This document shows positions 10,524 through 21,345 of a stretch of 64,000 bases of DNA, piece by piece. The stretch is from assembly GCA_034231615.1 (NCBI GenBank), contig CM067322.1:99891087-99955086 (forward strand), given 5' to 3'. The notes under the pieces were generated by a model, which saw nothing but the letters and a program-made list of their open reading frames with translations, was not told where the DNA came from and did no database searches. The position numbers and the translations under genes were made by a program. Position 1 is the first letter of the stretch, and the number at the start of each line of letters is the position of its first letter. This stretch comes from Meghimatium bilineatum. Its lineage: Eukaryota; Mollusca; Gastropoda; Stylommatophora; Philomycidae.

Positions 10524-11814
10524 TGAGTCTTCAAGAAAAGACAGCATGCTCATCCAAATTCAAGGTCTCTGACAGGTTGTATCCCGAAACATGCTAGAAA
10601 GTTAAGTAACCATTCACACAAGCTCACTCGGTAAATAAGACTTCAAAAAAAAAATGCAGGAACTCTGTTAATTCTTTAATTTAGGGACTAAAATATCAGC
10701 TGACGAGGCTTTATATAAATACATGGCAACTTCAGTCGACAACAGCTTCAAACAACTCTTCTGCAAATTCAACTTCCCTTCTGAATCATGCAAAGACACC
10801 AACATGCACTATTCTATAACACTGGGCGTTCAATCACGTTGGAAATATCTAACAATCTCTCTGAACCCTAACTAATGACTAAACGAGCTCCTCGGTGATA
10901 ATACACACTCACAATATTTCCAATATTCTGCTGAATTGAACATATGACGACGCTTGAGAATACAACTTCTCAATTACCTTACCTCTATTCTAAGGCGAAA
11001 TTTTCGTAGGAGAGATACCTCTTTCTCTCACTTTACATCACTCGTTTTGAGCCTTTCTCTCTCTGGCCAAACCATCACAATATCTCATATTCTGGGACAA
11101 TTATATTCTTTCTGAAACGACTCCATCAACGGTGAACCATACCTGGTGTCACGTTTTCTACGACCTACACAAAGACCTGACTAATTAATTCAATTTCTGT
11201 AAACAGATTAATAACCTTTCTACTACAATTCTACTTCTAACCTGTAAGTTTTCATCACAACCTACGTCTACTCACTTCTAATTCTAATATCCTATCTATA
11301 AACACTGGAATTTACACAACGTCGCTCTAACATAGGAGCTCATAATAAATCCAACATGCAACAAATTCTTCCGACATTTTATTGTACAGCTTGCATTCCA
11401 ATATTTTTTTGCAAAAACAACAGTGTTCGAGGAACCATGTCCTGCTCCATGGACAGTTCCCCGATTAATCATTCGTTACATTGCTGAAATGTTATTTGGT
11501 TACTTCCAAATGAAATGAAAGATTGATTACAATCCGTTACATTCACGTTTTTTGGACATATTTTGGATTACAGTCTTTCTGAACAATCATGAGCATTCAC
11601 GTTTTTGCCCGCAAATGTTTTGCCACTAATCCAGTTTTTATTATAATTTGCGACACTAAAGTTGTCAACACGTTTTACCAGAATATTCTAATCTATACCG
11701 ATCCTTTCTTAACTTAGCAATTTTGTCAATTCTCTCCGCCCAGGCTTGTGTTTCGGTCAAGGATGGTTGAATATTCACGCTAGCTAACTCTGTCAATAAC
11801 CTCATCCAAATAAT
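10524..11814. other. Unassigned stretch
   Basis: About 1.3 kb of apparently single-copy AT-rich DNA with dense stops in all frames. Nothing recognised. Confidence 0.35.
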
Positions 11815-12378
11815 CTACACAGCTACATACAATAGAAAACTTACTCTACACAGCTACATGAAAAAGAAAACTTATTTTACACAGCTACATGCAATAGAAA
11901 CCTTATTTTAAACAGCTACATACAATAGAAAACTTACTCTACACAGCTACATACAATAGAAAACCTACTCTGCACAGCTACATACAATAGAAAACTTACT
12001 CTAAACAGCTACATACAATAGAAAACTTACTCTACACAGCTACATACAATAGAAAACTTACTCTACACAGCTACATACAATAGAAAACTAACTCTACACA
12101 GCTACATACAATAGAATACTTACTCTACACAGCTACATACAATAGAAAACTTACTCTACACAGCTACATACAATAGAAAACTTACTCTACACAGCTACAT
12201 ACAATAGAAAACTAACTCTACACAGCTACATAAAATAGAATACTTACTCTACACAGCTACATACAATAGAAAACTTACTCTACACAGCTACATACAATAG
12301 AAAACTAACTCTACACAGCTACATACAATAGAAAACTAACTCTACACAGCTACATACAATAGAAAACTTACTTTACAC
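11815..12378 (+). repeat. 31-bp minisatellite, about 18 copies
   Basis: Units read ctacacagctacatacaata then gaaaacttact, with few substitutions (acttact/actaact, aaaac/aatac). The array is ended by a hAT MITE whose left target duplication (ctttacac) is the start of a unit. Confidence 0.95.
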
Positions 12379-12554
12379 CAGGGCTATTCAATTATATTTA
12401 CTCGGGGGCCAAAATGTAGAAAATGGAGATCATCACGGGCCAGATGTCCATATACATTTAGTATTTTATAACTCTATTTCACTGTTTTAGCAGTGATTCG
12501 CGGGCCACTTCCAAGGCCGGATTTGGCCCGCGGACCGCCAATTGAATAGCCCTG
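12379..12554 (+). mobile_element. hAT MITE, 176 bp
   Basis: Perfect 15-bp terminal inverted repeats: cagggctattcaatt at 12379-12393 and its reverse complement at 12540-12554. It is flanked by 8-bp near-duplications ctttacac and ctctacgc (6 of 8 match). An 8-bp duplication and CA..TG ends starting CAGGG are typical of the hAT superfamily. The GC-rich interior with gggcc blocks near both ends (gggggccaaa, ggcccgcggaccgcc) resembles non-autonomous hAT families in other animals. There is no coding capacity, so transposition would have needed a transposase in trans. Confidence 0.92.
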
Positions 12555-12559
12555 CTCTA

Positions 12560-13020
12560 CGCACTCTTACATAATGTACAAAATGTTCAGGATTTTCTCT
12601 GAAAAAGTCTCCCAGTTCTGCGCAAGCTTCCTAGCCTCTTCCACCGTCATGTTCAGATGGTCTTCTATATCCTTGTCCAACGTACTCTTGGTCTGCCTCT
12701 TGTTCTCCTTCCTCTTTCCTTCATGGTTCATCTTTCTAAACCATTGTGTCTTTTTATATTGTTAAAAATATATCCTCTTGCATATTTTGGGATCGTTTTG
12801 AGGAGCAAGTCTGCTTCTATGTTCAGATCTTTGCGAACATCTCTGTTGGTTCTGTCCATTATTTTCTTAAGACCTTCCTTATAGCATTTAGTTTCGAATG
12901 CCGATATTTTCTTTTCCATAATGGATGTCATTACCCACGTCTCATTTATGTTTGTCCCTTGGTATAGATTTTTCATCTGGGAAGTTTTTTGTAGGGTCAT
13001 TGCTGATCTCTTTTTTCATC
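12560..13020 (-). mobile_element. LINE family D C-terminal fragment
   Basis: The minus strand encodes the end of a LINE ORF2: WVMTSIMEKKISAFETKCY, then RDVRKDLNIEADLLLKTIPK, NNIKRHNGLER and, after frame changes, RRQTKSTLDKDIEDHL-like and NMTVEEARKLAQNWETFSEK. These align with the family D copies at 19880-20310 and 41907-42175 (KRHDG..., WTQDIKDHMNMTVTEA). It begins immediately after the hAT MITE. Confidence 0.85.
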
Positions 13021-13330
13021 TTTTTTTGGCAAGATTTTGGTTAGAAATACAAAAACAAAAACCATTCTGTCTTAGAAAATTTTTGGATCTTTCAATTATG
13101 ACAGCTAAAAAATGCTGAGTTGATGGCTATGTCCTGAACAGGATACGCTACCAAGTAGAAATGTTGGGGCGCACTCTGTTTCTTATTTGTTGACTGTATG
13201 CCCGTTTTTTTGTAAACCTAAAGGGTATTTGAATACTCTTCTCCCCTTTTAAATTCATGAAAAAACTTAAATAGGATTAGGATAGTTTTGGTTAAATGTG
13301 GACGGATATTCTAAAATACTTTATAGTTTT
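13021..13330. other. Unassigned AT-rich stretch
   Basis: Nothing recognised between the family D fragment and the 20-bp array. Confidence 0.35.
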
Positions 13331-13510
13331 GTGGGTGTTTGTTTATTTTTGTGGGTGTTTGTTTATTTTTGTGGGTGTTTGTTTATTTTTGTGGGTGTTT
13401 GTTTATTTTTGTGGGTGTTTGTTTATTTTTGCCGGTGTTTGTTTATTTTTGTGGGTGTTTGTTTATTTTTGTGGGTGTTTGTTTATTTTTGTAGGTGTTT
13501 GTTTATTTTC
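13331..13510 (+). repeat. 20-bp minisatellite, exactly 9 copies
   Basis: The unit gtgggtgtttgtttattttt is repeated nine times without indels. Copy 6 has gccggtg and copy 9 has gtaggtg. Because 20 is not a multiple of three, the frames read LFLWVFVYFCGCLFIFVGVC in rotation, a period artefact. Confidence 0.97.
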
Positions 13511-14294
13511 TTTATATTGTGTGCGATCTTCTATTAGGAAAACATTTAATGAGGGGAAAGGGGGGGGGAATACCTTACCCGCTTCTTATATTGCTTCATA
13601 GTACAGAAAAATATTTCATTTCATAATTTAAAAGAAAAATTGTCTTCCTTTATCTACTGGTGGGTAACGCACCATCCAATCACTTTAGCTATGTTCCACA
13701 AAATATGTCATCATAATTTCTCATGAAAAAATGGAAAATTGCACACAAATGGACGAATGACCTTTTTTTAAATAGTTACCTCCACCCCTCCTTACTAAAG
13801 ACATAGCTACGGTTATGTTTTGTGTGTACGCAGTTTGTTTGGCTACACCAAGAATTAAGAGCGATACAAGTCTTGTTTCTTATTTATATAGTGTTCATGT
13901 CGATAAGAAACATCAAACTACAGCGACACCCCCCAAAAAATACATTCTGTTGGAAAGAACAAACATGCAGACACATAGATGTCCAACTATGGACATAAAT
14001 CATCACAACTGTAGAGGGTTGCCATTGTGCTGATTTTCGCACCAGATCGGGTTATTTTTCAACTAGTTTAGTGCATTTCATATACATTTATATAGAAGGC
14101 CATATTTCTGGTGTTTTTAGTGCTTTTTTGTTTAGTGTATTTTATTGCTTTTAGCTCGTCAATTATATTTAAAAAAATACTAATGTGTCATACTAGAAAT
14201 ATTAGAGAGAATAAGTTGTCATTGGAATACTTTACCAGGCAATATTTACATTGTATTAAATACTTTATCAGGCAATATTTAAATTGGATTGAAT
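13511..14294. other. Unassigned stretch ending in a short tandem repeat
   Basis: A G-run lies at about 13560-13568. From 14223 to 14294 two 34-35 bp units share tactttaccaggcaatattt. A third unit continues at 15605 on the far side of the hAT element. Nothing else recognised. Confidence 0.45.
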
Positions 14295-15033
14295 CAGTGG
14301 CGTATGCTAAGCATAAGCAAGGCAAGCATTGCATGCCTTCAAAAGTTGCGAAAATGATAAACCAGTCAGTGATCTGTCCCCCATCCAAACTTAGCCCTTG
14401 CAGCATTGCTCAAAAATATATTTTAAAATATTTTTCTCACAAATCTGAATTTTTCCGAAAATTAGTGCTGGCAACACATATGAAAGTTTTAGTGGCCACA
14501 GTAATGCAATTTTGAATTTGCTTTCGTTAAAATAGTCCCTTTACATATAAGCGCAGTGATATACTGTGTGTTTTTTTATAACCTTGTCTCCAGAGTAAGC
14601 TTGCGATGAAAAAAAAATTAATACATTTTATGATTCAATCACTATTATAACAATTTAGCACTGGCAAATAATAAATTGATTGATGAACAATTATTTACTG
14701 GTGTGAAACAGTGCAATTTCTATGTTCTAGTACTTTTATTTGAATGTTAAACTAATGATAACAATGCAAGCAATTTAAATCTTGATTGCATACACACACA
14801 CTTGTTTAGTAAGCTATTTCTGGTCACTTTTGGTACACGTCACGTGATCTTACTCAACACACACGCACATTTACACAGCGATGTAGTTTCGATTTCAAAT
14901 CTTAAGAATTCTTAACTTCAAACATGATTTTAATCAGCTGATATTTAATATTTTGTGTTTGTACAGAAACATGTGTATTTACCGCTATTGTTAATTACTA
15001 AACTTAGTATATTTGTTTACTGTGGTGGTTATT

Positions 15034-15234
15034 ATGGCTGATTCTATTAATGATGTTGTTGTAGATTTATTTGAGCGACCGTTTCAATCGCGAACATTTA
15101 ATGAAAAATTGGACTTGGTAAAAATGGGCAGACCGATTCCTGCGTTAAGCAGTTTGAAACGAGAAGGAACAAAATGTGTCCGTTCATTTAACAATGATTT
15201 ATATAAGAAAGTCGTTTGGCTTTGTGGTTCATAG
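15034..15234 (+). pseudogene. hAT transposase N-terminal remnant
   Basis: The 67-codon frame starts MADSINDVVVDLFERPF and includes KMGRPIPALSSL, FNNDLYKKVVWLCGS and then a stop. GRPxPxLS... and the YxKxxWLCG segment match the region leading into the TTF-type zinc finger of ZMYM1-like hAT transposases. The frame stops immediately after WLCG, so the zinc finger is cut at its first cysteine. The Met at 15034 is preferred to the upstream Met at 15013 because MADS-type starts are usual here, but this is inference. Confidence 0.82.
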
Positions 15235-15526
15235 ATTTCTTTTGAACAAAGGACTTCACAGTGGTCTTCCAGAACTTCATAAACTTTGTGAATTAATATT
15301 GACAATTCCTGCATCGTCGTCTTCAGTGGAACGTTCGTTTTCTGCATTAAAACGCATTAAAAATGTCATAATGAACTCGCAGGGGCAATGTCGTCTTTCT
15401 GCTCTATCAATGATGTCAATTGAAAAAGACCTTCTTGTAGAGATGAAAGGCAATGATGACTTTTATAACAAAGTAACAGAGGACTTTAGCAGAAAGAGCC
15501 GCAGAATAGAACTGAACTTCAAATAA
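15235..15526 (+). pseudogene. hAT transposase C-terminal dimerisation domain remnant
   Basis: In another frame from the N-terminal remnant, this reads GLPELHKLCELILTIPASSS, then SVERSFSALKRIKNVI, RLSALSMMSIEKDLL and ends RRIELNFK-stop. The IPASSSSVERSFSALKRIKN block is the signature of the hAT C-terminal dimerisation domain. The catalytic RNase H-like core that should separate it from the zinc finger is absent. The junction lies at about 15225-15240. Confidence 0.93.
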
Positions 15527-15855
15527 CTGGGTGAGTAGAAAATTATCATTTTTTAAAAGTTGCATGCTCTCTTTCAGACCCCAGGATACGCCACTGGATT
15601 GAATACTTTACCAGGAAATATTTATCTACAATTTGAAGACTGGCAACCATTACCACATTCTTTTCCTGTTTACTGTACACGGAAGTATGTAAATGTGACT
15701 GCTCTATTAGAGTCTGTCCAAACATGGACATTCGTTCCAGCATGTTCGTTATAAAGGCACCAAGATTTAATTGACATTAGCGCTGTTTCGTTATATGCAA
15801 TAATTATCCTCAGTGCTTAACAGCGAAGAGGCTCAGCGACTCGATATTTTTAAAA

Positions 15856-17580
15856 TGAATAATAAAAGTAGAACTAGATGACACTAAATGGATAATAAAA
15901 GTAGAAATATATGACACTAAATGGATAATAAAAGTAGAAATATATGACACTAAATGGATAATAAAAGTAGAAATAGATGACACTAAATGGATAATAAAAG
16001 TAGAAATAGATGACACTAAATGGATAATAAAAGTAGAACTAGATGACACTAAATGGATAATAAAAGTAGAACTAGATGACACTAAATGGATAATAAAAGT
16101 AGAAATATATGACACTAAATGGATAATAAAAGTAGAAATATATGACACTAAATGGATAATAAAAGTAGAAATAGATGACACTAAATGGATAATAAAAGTA
16201 GAAATAGATGACACTAAATGGATAATCAGAGAGTAGAACTAGATGACACTAAATGGATAATCAGAGAGTAGAACTAGATGACACTAAATGGATAATCAGA
16301 GAGTAGAACTAGATGACACTAAATGGATAATCAGAGAGTAGAACTAGATGACACTAAATGGATAATCAGAGAGTAGAACTAGATGACACTAAATGGATAA
16401 TCAGAAAGTAGAACTAGATGACACTAAATGGATAATCAGAGAGTAGAACTAGATGACACTAAATGGATAATCAGAGAGTAGAACTAGATGACACTAAATG
16501 GATAATCAGAGAGTAGAACTAGATGACACTAAATGGATAATCAGAGAGTAGAACTAGATGACACTAAATGGATAATCAGAGAGTAGAACTAGATGACACT
16601 AAATGGATAATCAGAAAGTAGAACTAGATGACACTAAATGGATAATCAGAGAGTAGAACTAGATGACACTAAATGGATAATCAGAGAGTAGAACTAGATG
16701 ACACTAAATGGATAATCAGAGAGTAGAACTAGATGACACTAAATGGATAATCAGAGAGTAGAACTAGATGACACTAAATGGATAATCAGAAAGTAGAACT
16801 AGATGACACTAAATGGATAATCAGAGAGTAGAACTAGATGACACAAAATGGATAATCAGAGAGTAGAACTAGATGACACTAAATGGATAATCAGAGAGTA
16901 GAACTAGATGACACTAAATGGATAATAAAAGTAGAAATAGATGACACTAAATGGATAATAAAAGTAGAAATAGTTGACACTAAATGGATAATCAGAGAGT
17001 AGAACTAGATGACACTAAATGGATAATCAGAGAGTAGAACTAGATGACACTAAATGGATAATCAGAGAGTAGAACTAGATGACACTAAATGGATAATCAG
17101 AGAGTAGAACTAGATGACACTAAATGGATAATCAGAGAGTAGAAATAGATGACACTAAATGGATAATCAGAGAGTAGAACTAGATGACACTAAATGGATA
17201 ATCAGAGAGTAGAACTAGATGACACTAAATGGATAATCAGAGAGTAGAACTAGATGACACTAAATGGATAATCAGAGAGTAGAACTAGATGACACTAAAT
17301 GGATAATCAGAGAGTAGAACTAGATGACACTAAATGGATAATCAGAAAGTAGAACTAGATGACACTAAATGGATAATCAGAGAGTAGAACTAGATGACAC
17401 TAAATGGATAATCAGAAAGTAGAACTAGATGACACTAAATGGATAATCAGAGAGTAGAACTAGATGACACTAAATGGATAATCAGAAAGTAGAACTAGAT
17501 GACACTAAATGGATAATCAGAGAGTAGAACTAGATGACACTAAATGGATAATCAGAGAGTAGAACTAGATGACACTAAAT
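15856..17580 (+). repeat. 33/35-bp minisatellite, about 50 copies, two subtypes
   Basis: Subtype 1 (33 bp) contains ggataataaaagtagaa. Subtype 2 (35 bp) contains ggataatcagagagtagaac. Both end tagatgacactaaat. Subtype 1 fills 15856-16219 (about 11 copies). Subtype 2 fills the rest, except two subtype 1 units at 16920-16985. A tcagaaag variant of subtype 2 recurs at intervals. The 33-bp part yields a spurious minus-strand frame of 11-residue repeats (SSISTFIIHLV). Confidence 0.97.
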
Positions 17581-17713
17581 TCCATTGTACATAAATTAAT
17601 AGCGGGGACTGAAAGATATTGAGATTAATGATATTATTCTCCAAAATAACATAAGATATCTGAGCAATCATTATGTGCATGAATACACAACAAACTTGCA
17701 CACTCAAGAATGA

Positions 17714-17866
17714 TGCGATAATGATAATGCTGAAATAATCCCTTTATCAGTGAGCAGGTAGCTCTTGACACATGATGATGATGAAGTAATCCCTTTAGCA
17801 GTGAGCAGGAAGTTCTTGACACATGATGATGATGAAATAATCCCCTTAGCTGTCAGCATGTATCAC
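17714..17866 (+). repeat. 51-bp tandem repeat, 3 copies
   Basis: Copies share tcttgacacatgatgatgat and aatcccttta.cagtgagcag. The first and third are diverged. Confidence 0.85.
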
Positions 17867-18249
17867 TTGGCAGCCCATAGCCTTTCAGACAAAATCACAG
17901 GCTCTTCTAAGTTGTGTAACCGAGAAGAACCCGGACAAATACACTGTCTCAAAGATATTGATCGGTAAGGGTAGTAATATAAATGCATGCTTAGTCCCCG
18001 AAAGGAGACATTCCAGTGCGCCAGTATCCCAGGATTACCAGTATCCCAGGATTACCAGGTCCTGTCTGGAACACAGTACACACTACTGGGTCATCGATTT
18101 CATAATTCCTTATCATATTTTCGGACATCCGTAGTGATGACACATGTAGCATTCCCCCCCCTCACCTAGAAGTCTTCCTCAAAAGGACGATATTACAAAG
18201 TCCGCTGGTTTGCATCTCTTCACCATCCATGGGAATCTCTATCTATCCA
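17867..18249. other. Unassigned stretch
   Basis: Contains a small duplication (cca(g)gattaccagtatcc near 18026-18058). Nothing else recognised. Confidence 0.35.
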
Positions 18250-18690
18250 CTAAACCCTAGTGTTGCCTTTCACCGTCAGGGGTAGCAGAGTTTTCTGGAG
18301 ATGTCCCTCGTGTGTGTGTTGAGTATATTGTGAAATTTCTCGCCTCTTTTATTTCGGTGGCCCATCGTTTTCGAGGTCGGCCTCTAAAGTCTGCCTTCAC
18401 TGTATCTGTGTAGCCTAGCTTGCTGTGGTATACTGTCTGATGGTAGTCTGCTGATGTGTGCAAACCATTTGATCTGTTGGTTCTTAATATATTCCAAGAT
18501 TGAGGCGGAGCCGGTTCTTTGTCTAATGTCCTCATTTCTCACTCTCTCTTAGCAATATTACTAGGATTCTGCAGAAGCATGCCATTTCAGCTGTCACTAG
18601 TTTATGTTTTTCTTGTGTTGTCGTTTTTCATGTTTGGCATTAGTAGCACAACGCTGGCATACTAATCGATTAAAATATTGTTATTTTAGT
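18250..18690 (-). mobile_element. LINE family G 3' end
   Basis: The minus strand encodes NEDIRQRTGSASILEYIK, NQQIKWFAHISRLPSDS, GRLRGRPRKRWATEIKEARN (some in alternate frames) and ends RGTSPENSATPDGERQH-stop. WFAHI..L followed by RGRPRKRW is the usual C-terminal signature of these LINEs. It is collinear with the longer copy at 49445-50625. Confidence 0.88.
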
Positions 18691-18887
18691 GTTTAAATCT
18701 ACATTTTGACATGGGGATCACTTGACAGAAGACAAAAGTGAGAAAATGAAGACAAGATACGACAACGGTGATTTATTTCACAGGTAATCAGCCTATCCGC
18801 CCACCTTTTTTTGTCGCCTCTTACGAAATGCTTTAAAAAAAAGTCTTCTTATTCTTTGCTATCTGAACTAGAAGTCGCAACTGAAGA

Positions 18888-19077
18888 CGGCTGTTTCGGA
18901 CCATTGGTGCAAATAAGACGGCGACACACTGCGTTTCCATTCTCTGGAGTACATACTGTTGAAAATCTTGTAAGATCATTGTCCTGATACAACAGAGATC
19001 CAGCGGGAGTTTGAGAATGTCTTTTTACAACAGAGATCTAGCGTGGGTTTCAGAATGAACGGTAAAGAAGAAGAACT
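18888..19077 (+). repeat. Interspersed repeat family S copy
   Basis: Contains the family landmarks ccattggtgcaaataa, tttccattctctggagtaca, agatcattgtcctgatac and ccagcgggagtttgagaat, ending in a gaagaagaa tail. The segment acaacagagatc(c/t)agcg is duplicated inside this copy. The family is described under the findings. Confidence 0.85.
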
Positions 19078-19239
19078 AGATATGCAGACCATGGTTGCCA
19101 AACGGGCACCAGACAGGACGTAAAAGCAGCAGAAATATGCATATATTTATTTCTAACTGGACAATGTTCCATATGTATGAATAATAATGAAGGAGACTTG
19201 TTTGACTAGGATTTGACAGATCTAGAAAAACAGCATTGC

Positions 19240-19737
19240 AGTGGAAGTCTATCAATGCAGACCCGAATTCTTTAAAAAAAAAAAAAAAGACCCGAATTCG
19301 GATGTTGAGATGTTATATCGAACCAATTCTTTTTTATGGATGTGAAACATGGACTGTAAACAAGAAAATTCATAGCGAATTAGAGGCTACAGAAATGTGG
19401 TTTCTGAGAAGAATGATGAAAATACCACGGACAGCCAAGAAAACTAATGCAGAGGTTCTCATTGATGCTGGCGTAAAAAGATCAATCATATCAAACATTA
19501 GGGGCAGACAGTCAAGTTTTCTAGGGCATGTGCTGAGAAGAACACAGCTTAAACACTTAATAACCACTGGAAAGATCAAAGGGAGAAGAGATAGGGGTCG
19601 ACAAAGAGAAAAGTTACTAGATGGGCTTGTATCGTGGCACGGTAGAAGTTCACCAACCGAGCTTATTGACAACACAAGAGACAGAGAGTCGCGGAGAAAC
19701 ATGATCGCCTACGCCAGTCGGCATGGCACTTGATTGA
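19240..19737 (+). mobile_element. LINE family B C-terminal fragment
   Basis: Open frame from 19290 to a stop at 19731: RMLRCYIEPILFYGCETWTV, SELEATEMWFLRRMMKIPRT, SSFLGHVLRRTQLKHL, ITTGKIKGRRDRGRQREKLL and a final ESRRNMIAYASRHGT. The last two blocks match family B at 61572-62357 and 34562-35540. The 160-codon frame has no internal stop, so this is a fairly young copy of the C-terminal part. It is 5'-truncated, ends gcacttgattgattg, and its start is disturbed by a small poly-A insertion at 19271-19288. Confidence 0.93.
19271..19288 (+). other. 18-bp TTT-A15 micro-insertion flanked by an 11-bp direct repeat
   Basis: gacccgaattc occurs at 19260-19270 and 19289-19299, separated only by TTT and fifteen A. 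This looks like a target duplication around a bare poly-A tail, though replication slippage is possible. Confidence 0.7.
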
Positions 19738-19879
19738 TTGAGAAAAAAATAAAATAAACCTTTTTCTAATATTAATTAATAGTGATAATTTTTCATGTGA
19801 TTTTATTTTACATTTTTCTACAGTTTTTATAAAAGTGTTTTTTCATGAATTATTTGTGTCATTTTTGATAAATATTAGT

Positions 19880-20310
19880 TATCAATATGACTGTGAATTG
19901 TGGACAATCACCAACAAAGTGAAAATTAAGTAGCAGCATTTGAAACAGAATGTTACAGAAAAATCCTCAGAATACCATGGACTAAAAATATCACCAATGT
20001 AGTCATCCTGAGAGAAATGAAAGTAAAAGAAAGCTGGCTAAACAGCATGGTTCTTTTCAGAAAACTACAATATTTTAACCATATCAAATGTCATGACGGC
20101 TTAGAGAAAATCATATTGGAGGAGATAATACCAGGGACACGAACAAGAGGCAGACCAAAAAGAAGATGGACGCAAGACATCAAAGGCCACCTGAACATGA
20201 CACTAACAGAAGCAAGAAGACTGGCTTAAGATCAACAGATGATACGAAAGACTGTGATGACTGCTACATCCTGTTCACGATATGCTACCTGATGATGATG
20301 GATTACAACA
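19880..20310 (+). mobile_element. LINE family D 3' end
   Basis: The translation, with frameshifts before 20010, includes YDCELWTITNKVK, then LQYFNHIKCHDGLEKIILEE, TRTRGRPKRRWTQDIKGHLN and MTLTEARRLA, and the 3' end cctgatgatgatgg. RGRPKRRWTQDIKxHLNMT is shared with 41907-42175 and 12560-13020. It is an inactive remnant, truncated upstream of the YADD box. Confidence 0.9.
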
Positions 20311-20395
20311 GAACATATATACAGACCGTTGAGAAAGTATTTTCTGCGATTTTGCATATCTAGAATAACAAATATTAAGTATAATATTAGCTGGT

Positions 20396-21345
20396 GTGAT
20401 GCGGTATCAAATAGGAGTGCGTCAAGGATGTGTGCTCTCATCCTTGTTTTCAATATATACATAGAGAGAATAATAAAAGAGGTAAACAGTGCAGAAGACA
20501 ACATCACCGATAGAGAACAAGATAACGCAGAGCAACTAAACAATGAATTAAATGAACTGCTTTTCGTAGACTACAAGAGCCTCATATACGAAAACGAAGA
20601 ACAACTACAAAATCATGTTAACTCACTATCTGCAACATGCAGAAAATACAACATAACGATCAATACAAGGAAGCCGGAAACTATGAAAATGTGTAGAACA
20701 CCGAGCCCACTAAACATACAAATAGACAACACAGGAGTAAAACAAGTAAAGGAGTTCAAATATCTCGGTAGTATTTTCACAGAAAATGGAAGCCTTGATA
20801 GAGAGATGGAAAAGAGGTCTCAAAAGGCAAATGCAGTAACATACCAACTATCATCACTACTTCTTCATCCCAAGATCGAGATGGAAGTTAAAAGTCAAAG
20901 GATTTACAGTATATTCCTACCAACACTGTGTTAGCGGTACCAAACCTGGTCTCTCTCATCTTCACATTACAGAAAGATAGTGACATGTGAGATGAAATGC
21001 TTGAGGAATGCTGCAGGGATCACCAGGCTTGACAGATTACGAAATGAATACACAAAGGAAATAACACCTTGCACATAAGTCATAGAAAGGCAGCAGATCA
21101 AGTGGTTTGGCCACATTATGAGAATATAATGAAGGTATATAACCCGTGAAGGCATATAACCAAATGAGATCAGGGTACAAAGCCAGAGGAAGACCACGAA
21201 AAAGATGGATAGAAACTGTCAGGGACATCCTGAACAAACACGGTCATAGCACAGCCGAGGCAATACATCTGGCCTTGGAGCACAAGCTCGAGTTCCAATC
21301 AATCCTACGCTTAACGGCAAGTGTGGATATCAAACTACATGGGGA
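20396..21345 (+). mobile_element. LINE family F RT and C-terminal fragment, catalytic Asp lost
   Basis: Starts in RT motif B (YQIGVRQGCVLSSLFSIYIE, with a frameshift near 20440). It continues LNELLFVDYKSLIYENEEQL, where the catalytic FADD box has become FVDY, then KYNITINTRKPETMKM, VKQVKEFKYLGSIFTENGSL, VTCEMKCLRNAAGITRLDRL, RQQIKWFGHIMR and YNQMRSGYKARGRPRKRWIE followed by DILNKHGHSTAEA. Several frame changes (20930-21150) split the ORF. Loss of an RT catalytic aspartate makes this copy dead independently of the frameshifts. Confidence 0.92.

Larger units (their letters stand above)
14295..15596 (+). mobile_element. Internally deleted hAT element (ZMYM1-like), 1302 bp
   Basis: Terminal inverted repeats begin cagtggcgtat at both ends, and a perfect 8-bp duplication gattgaat flanks it (14287-14294 and 15597-15604). 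Both are hAT hallmarks, and CAGTGGCGTA ends are common in the ZMYM1-like hAT group. The interior holds two pieces of a transposase gene: an N-terminal part and the C-terminal dimerisation domain, with the catalytic middle missing. It is therefore a deletion derivative that cannot encode transposase, though its ends could still be recognised in trans. Confidence 0.95.

Noticed and set aside
12379-12554. Palindromic regulatory element or RNA hairpin
   Set aside because: The 15-bp inverted ends with 8-bp flanking near-duplications are better explained as a hAT MITE.
15013-15526. A domesticated, expressed hAT-derived gene
   Set aside because: The two coding parts are in different frames, the catalytic core is missing and the terminal repeats with target duplication are intact, so it is a deleted transposon rather than a host gene.
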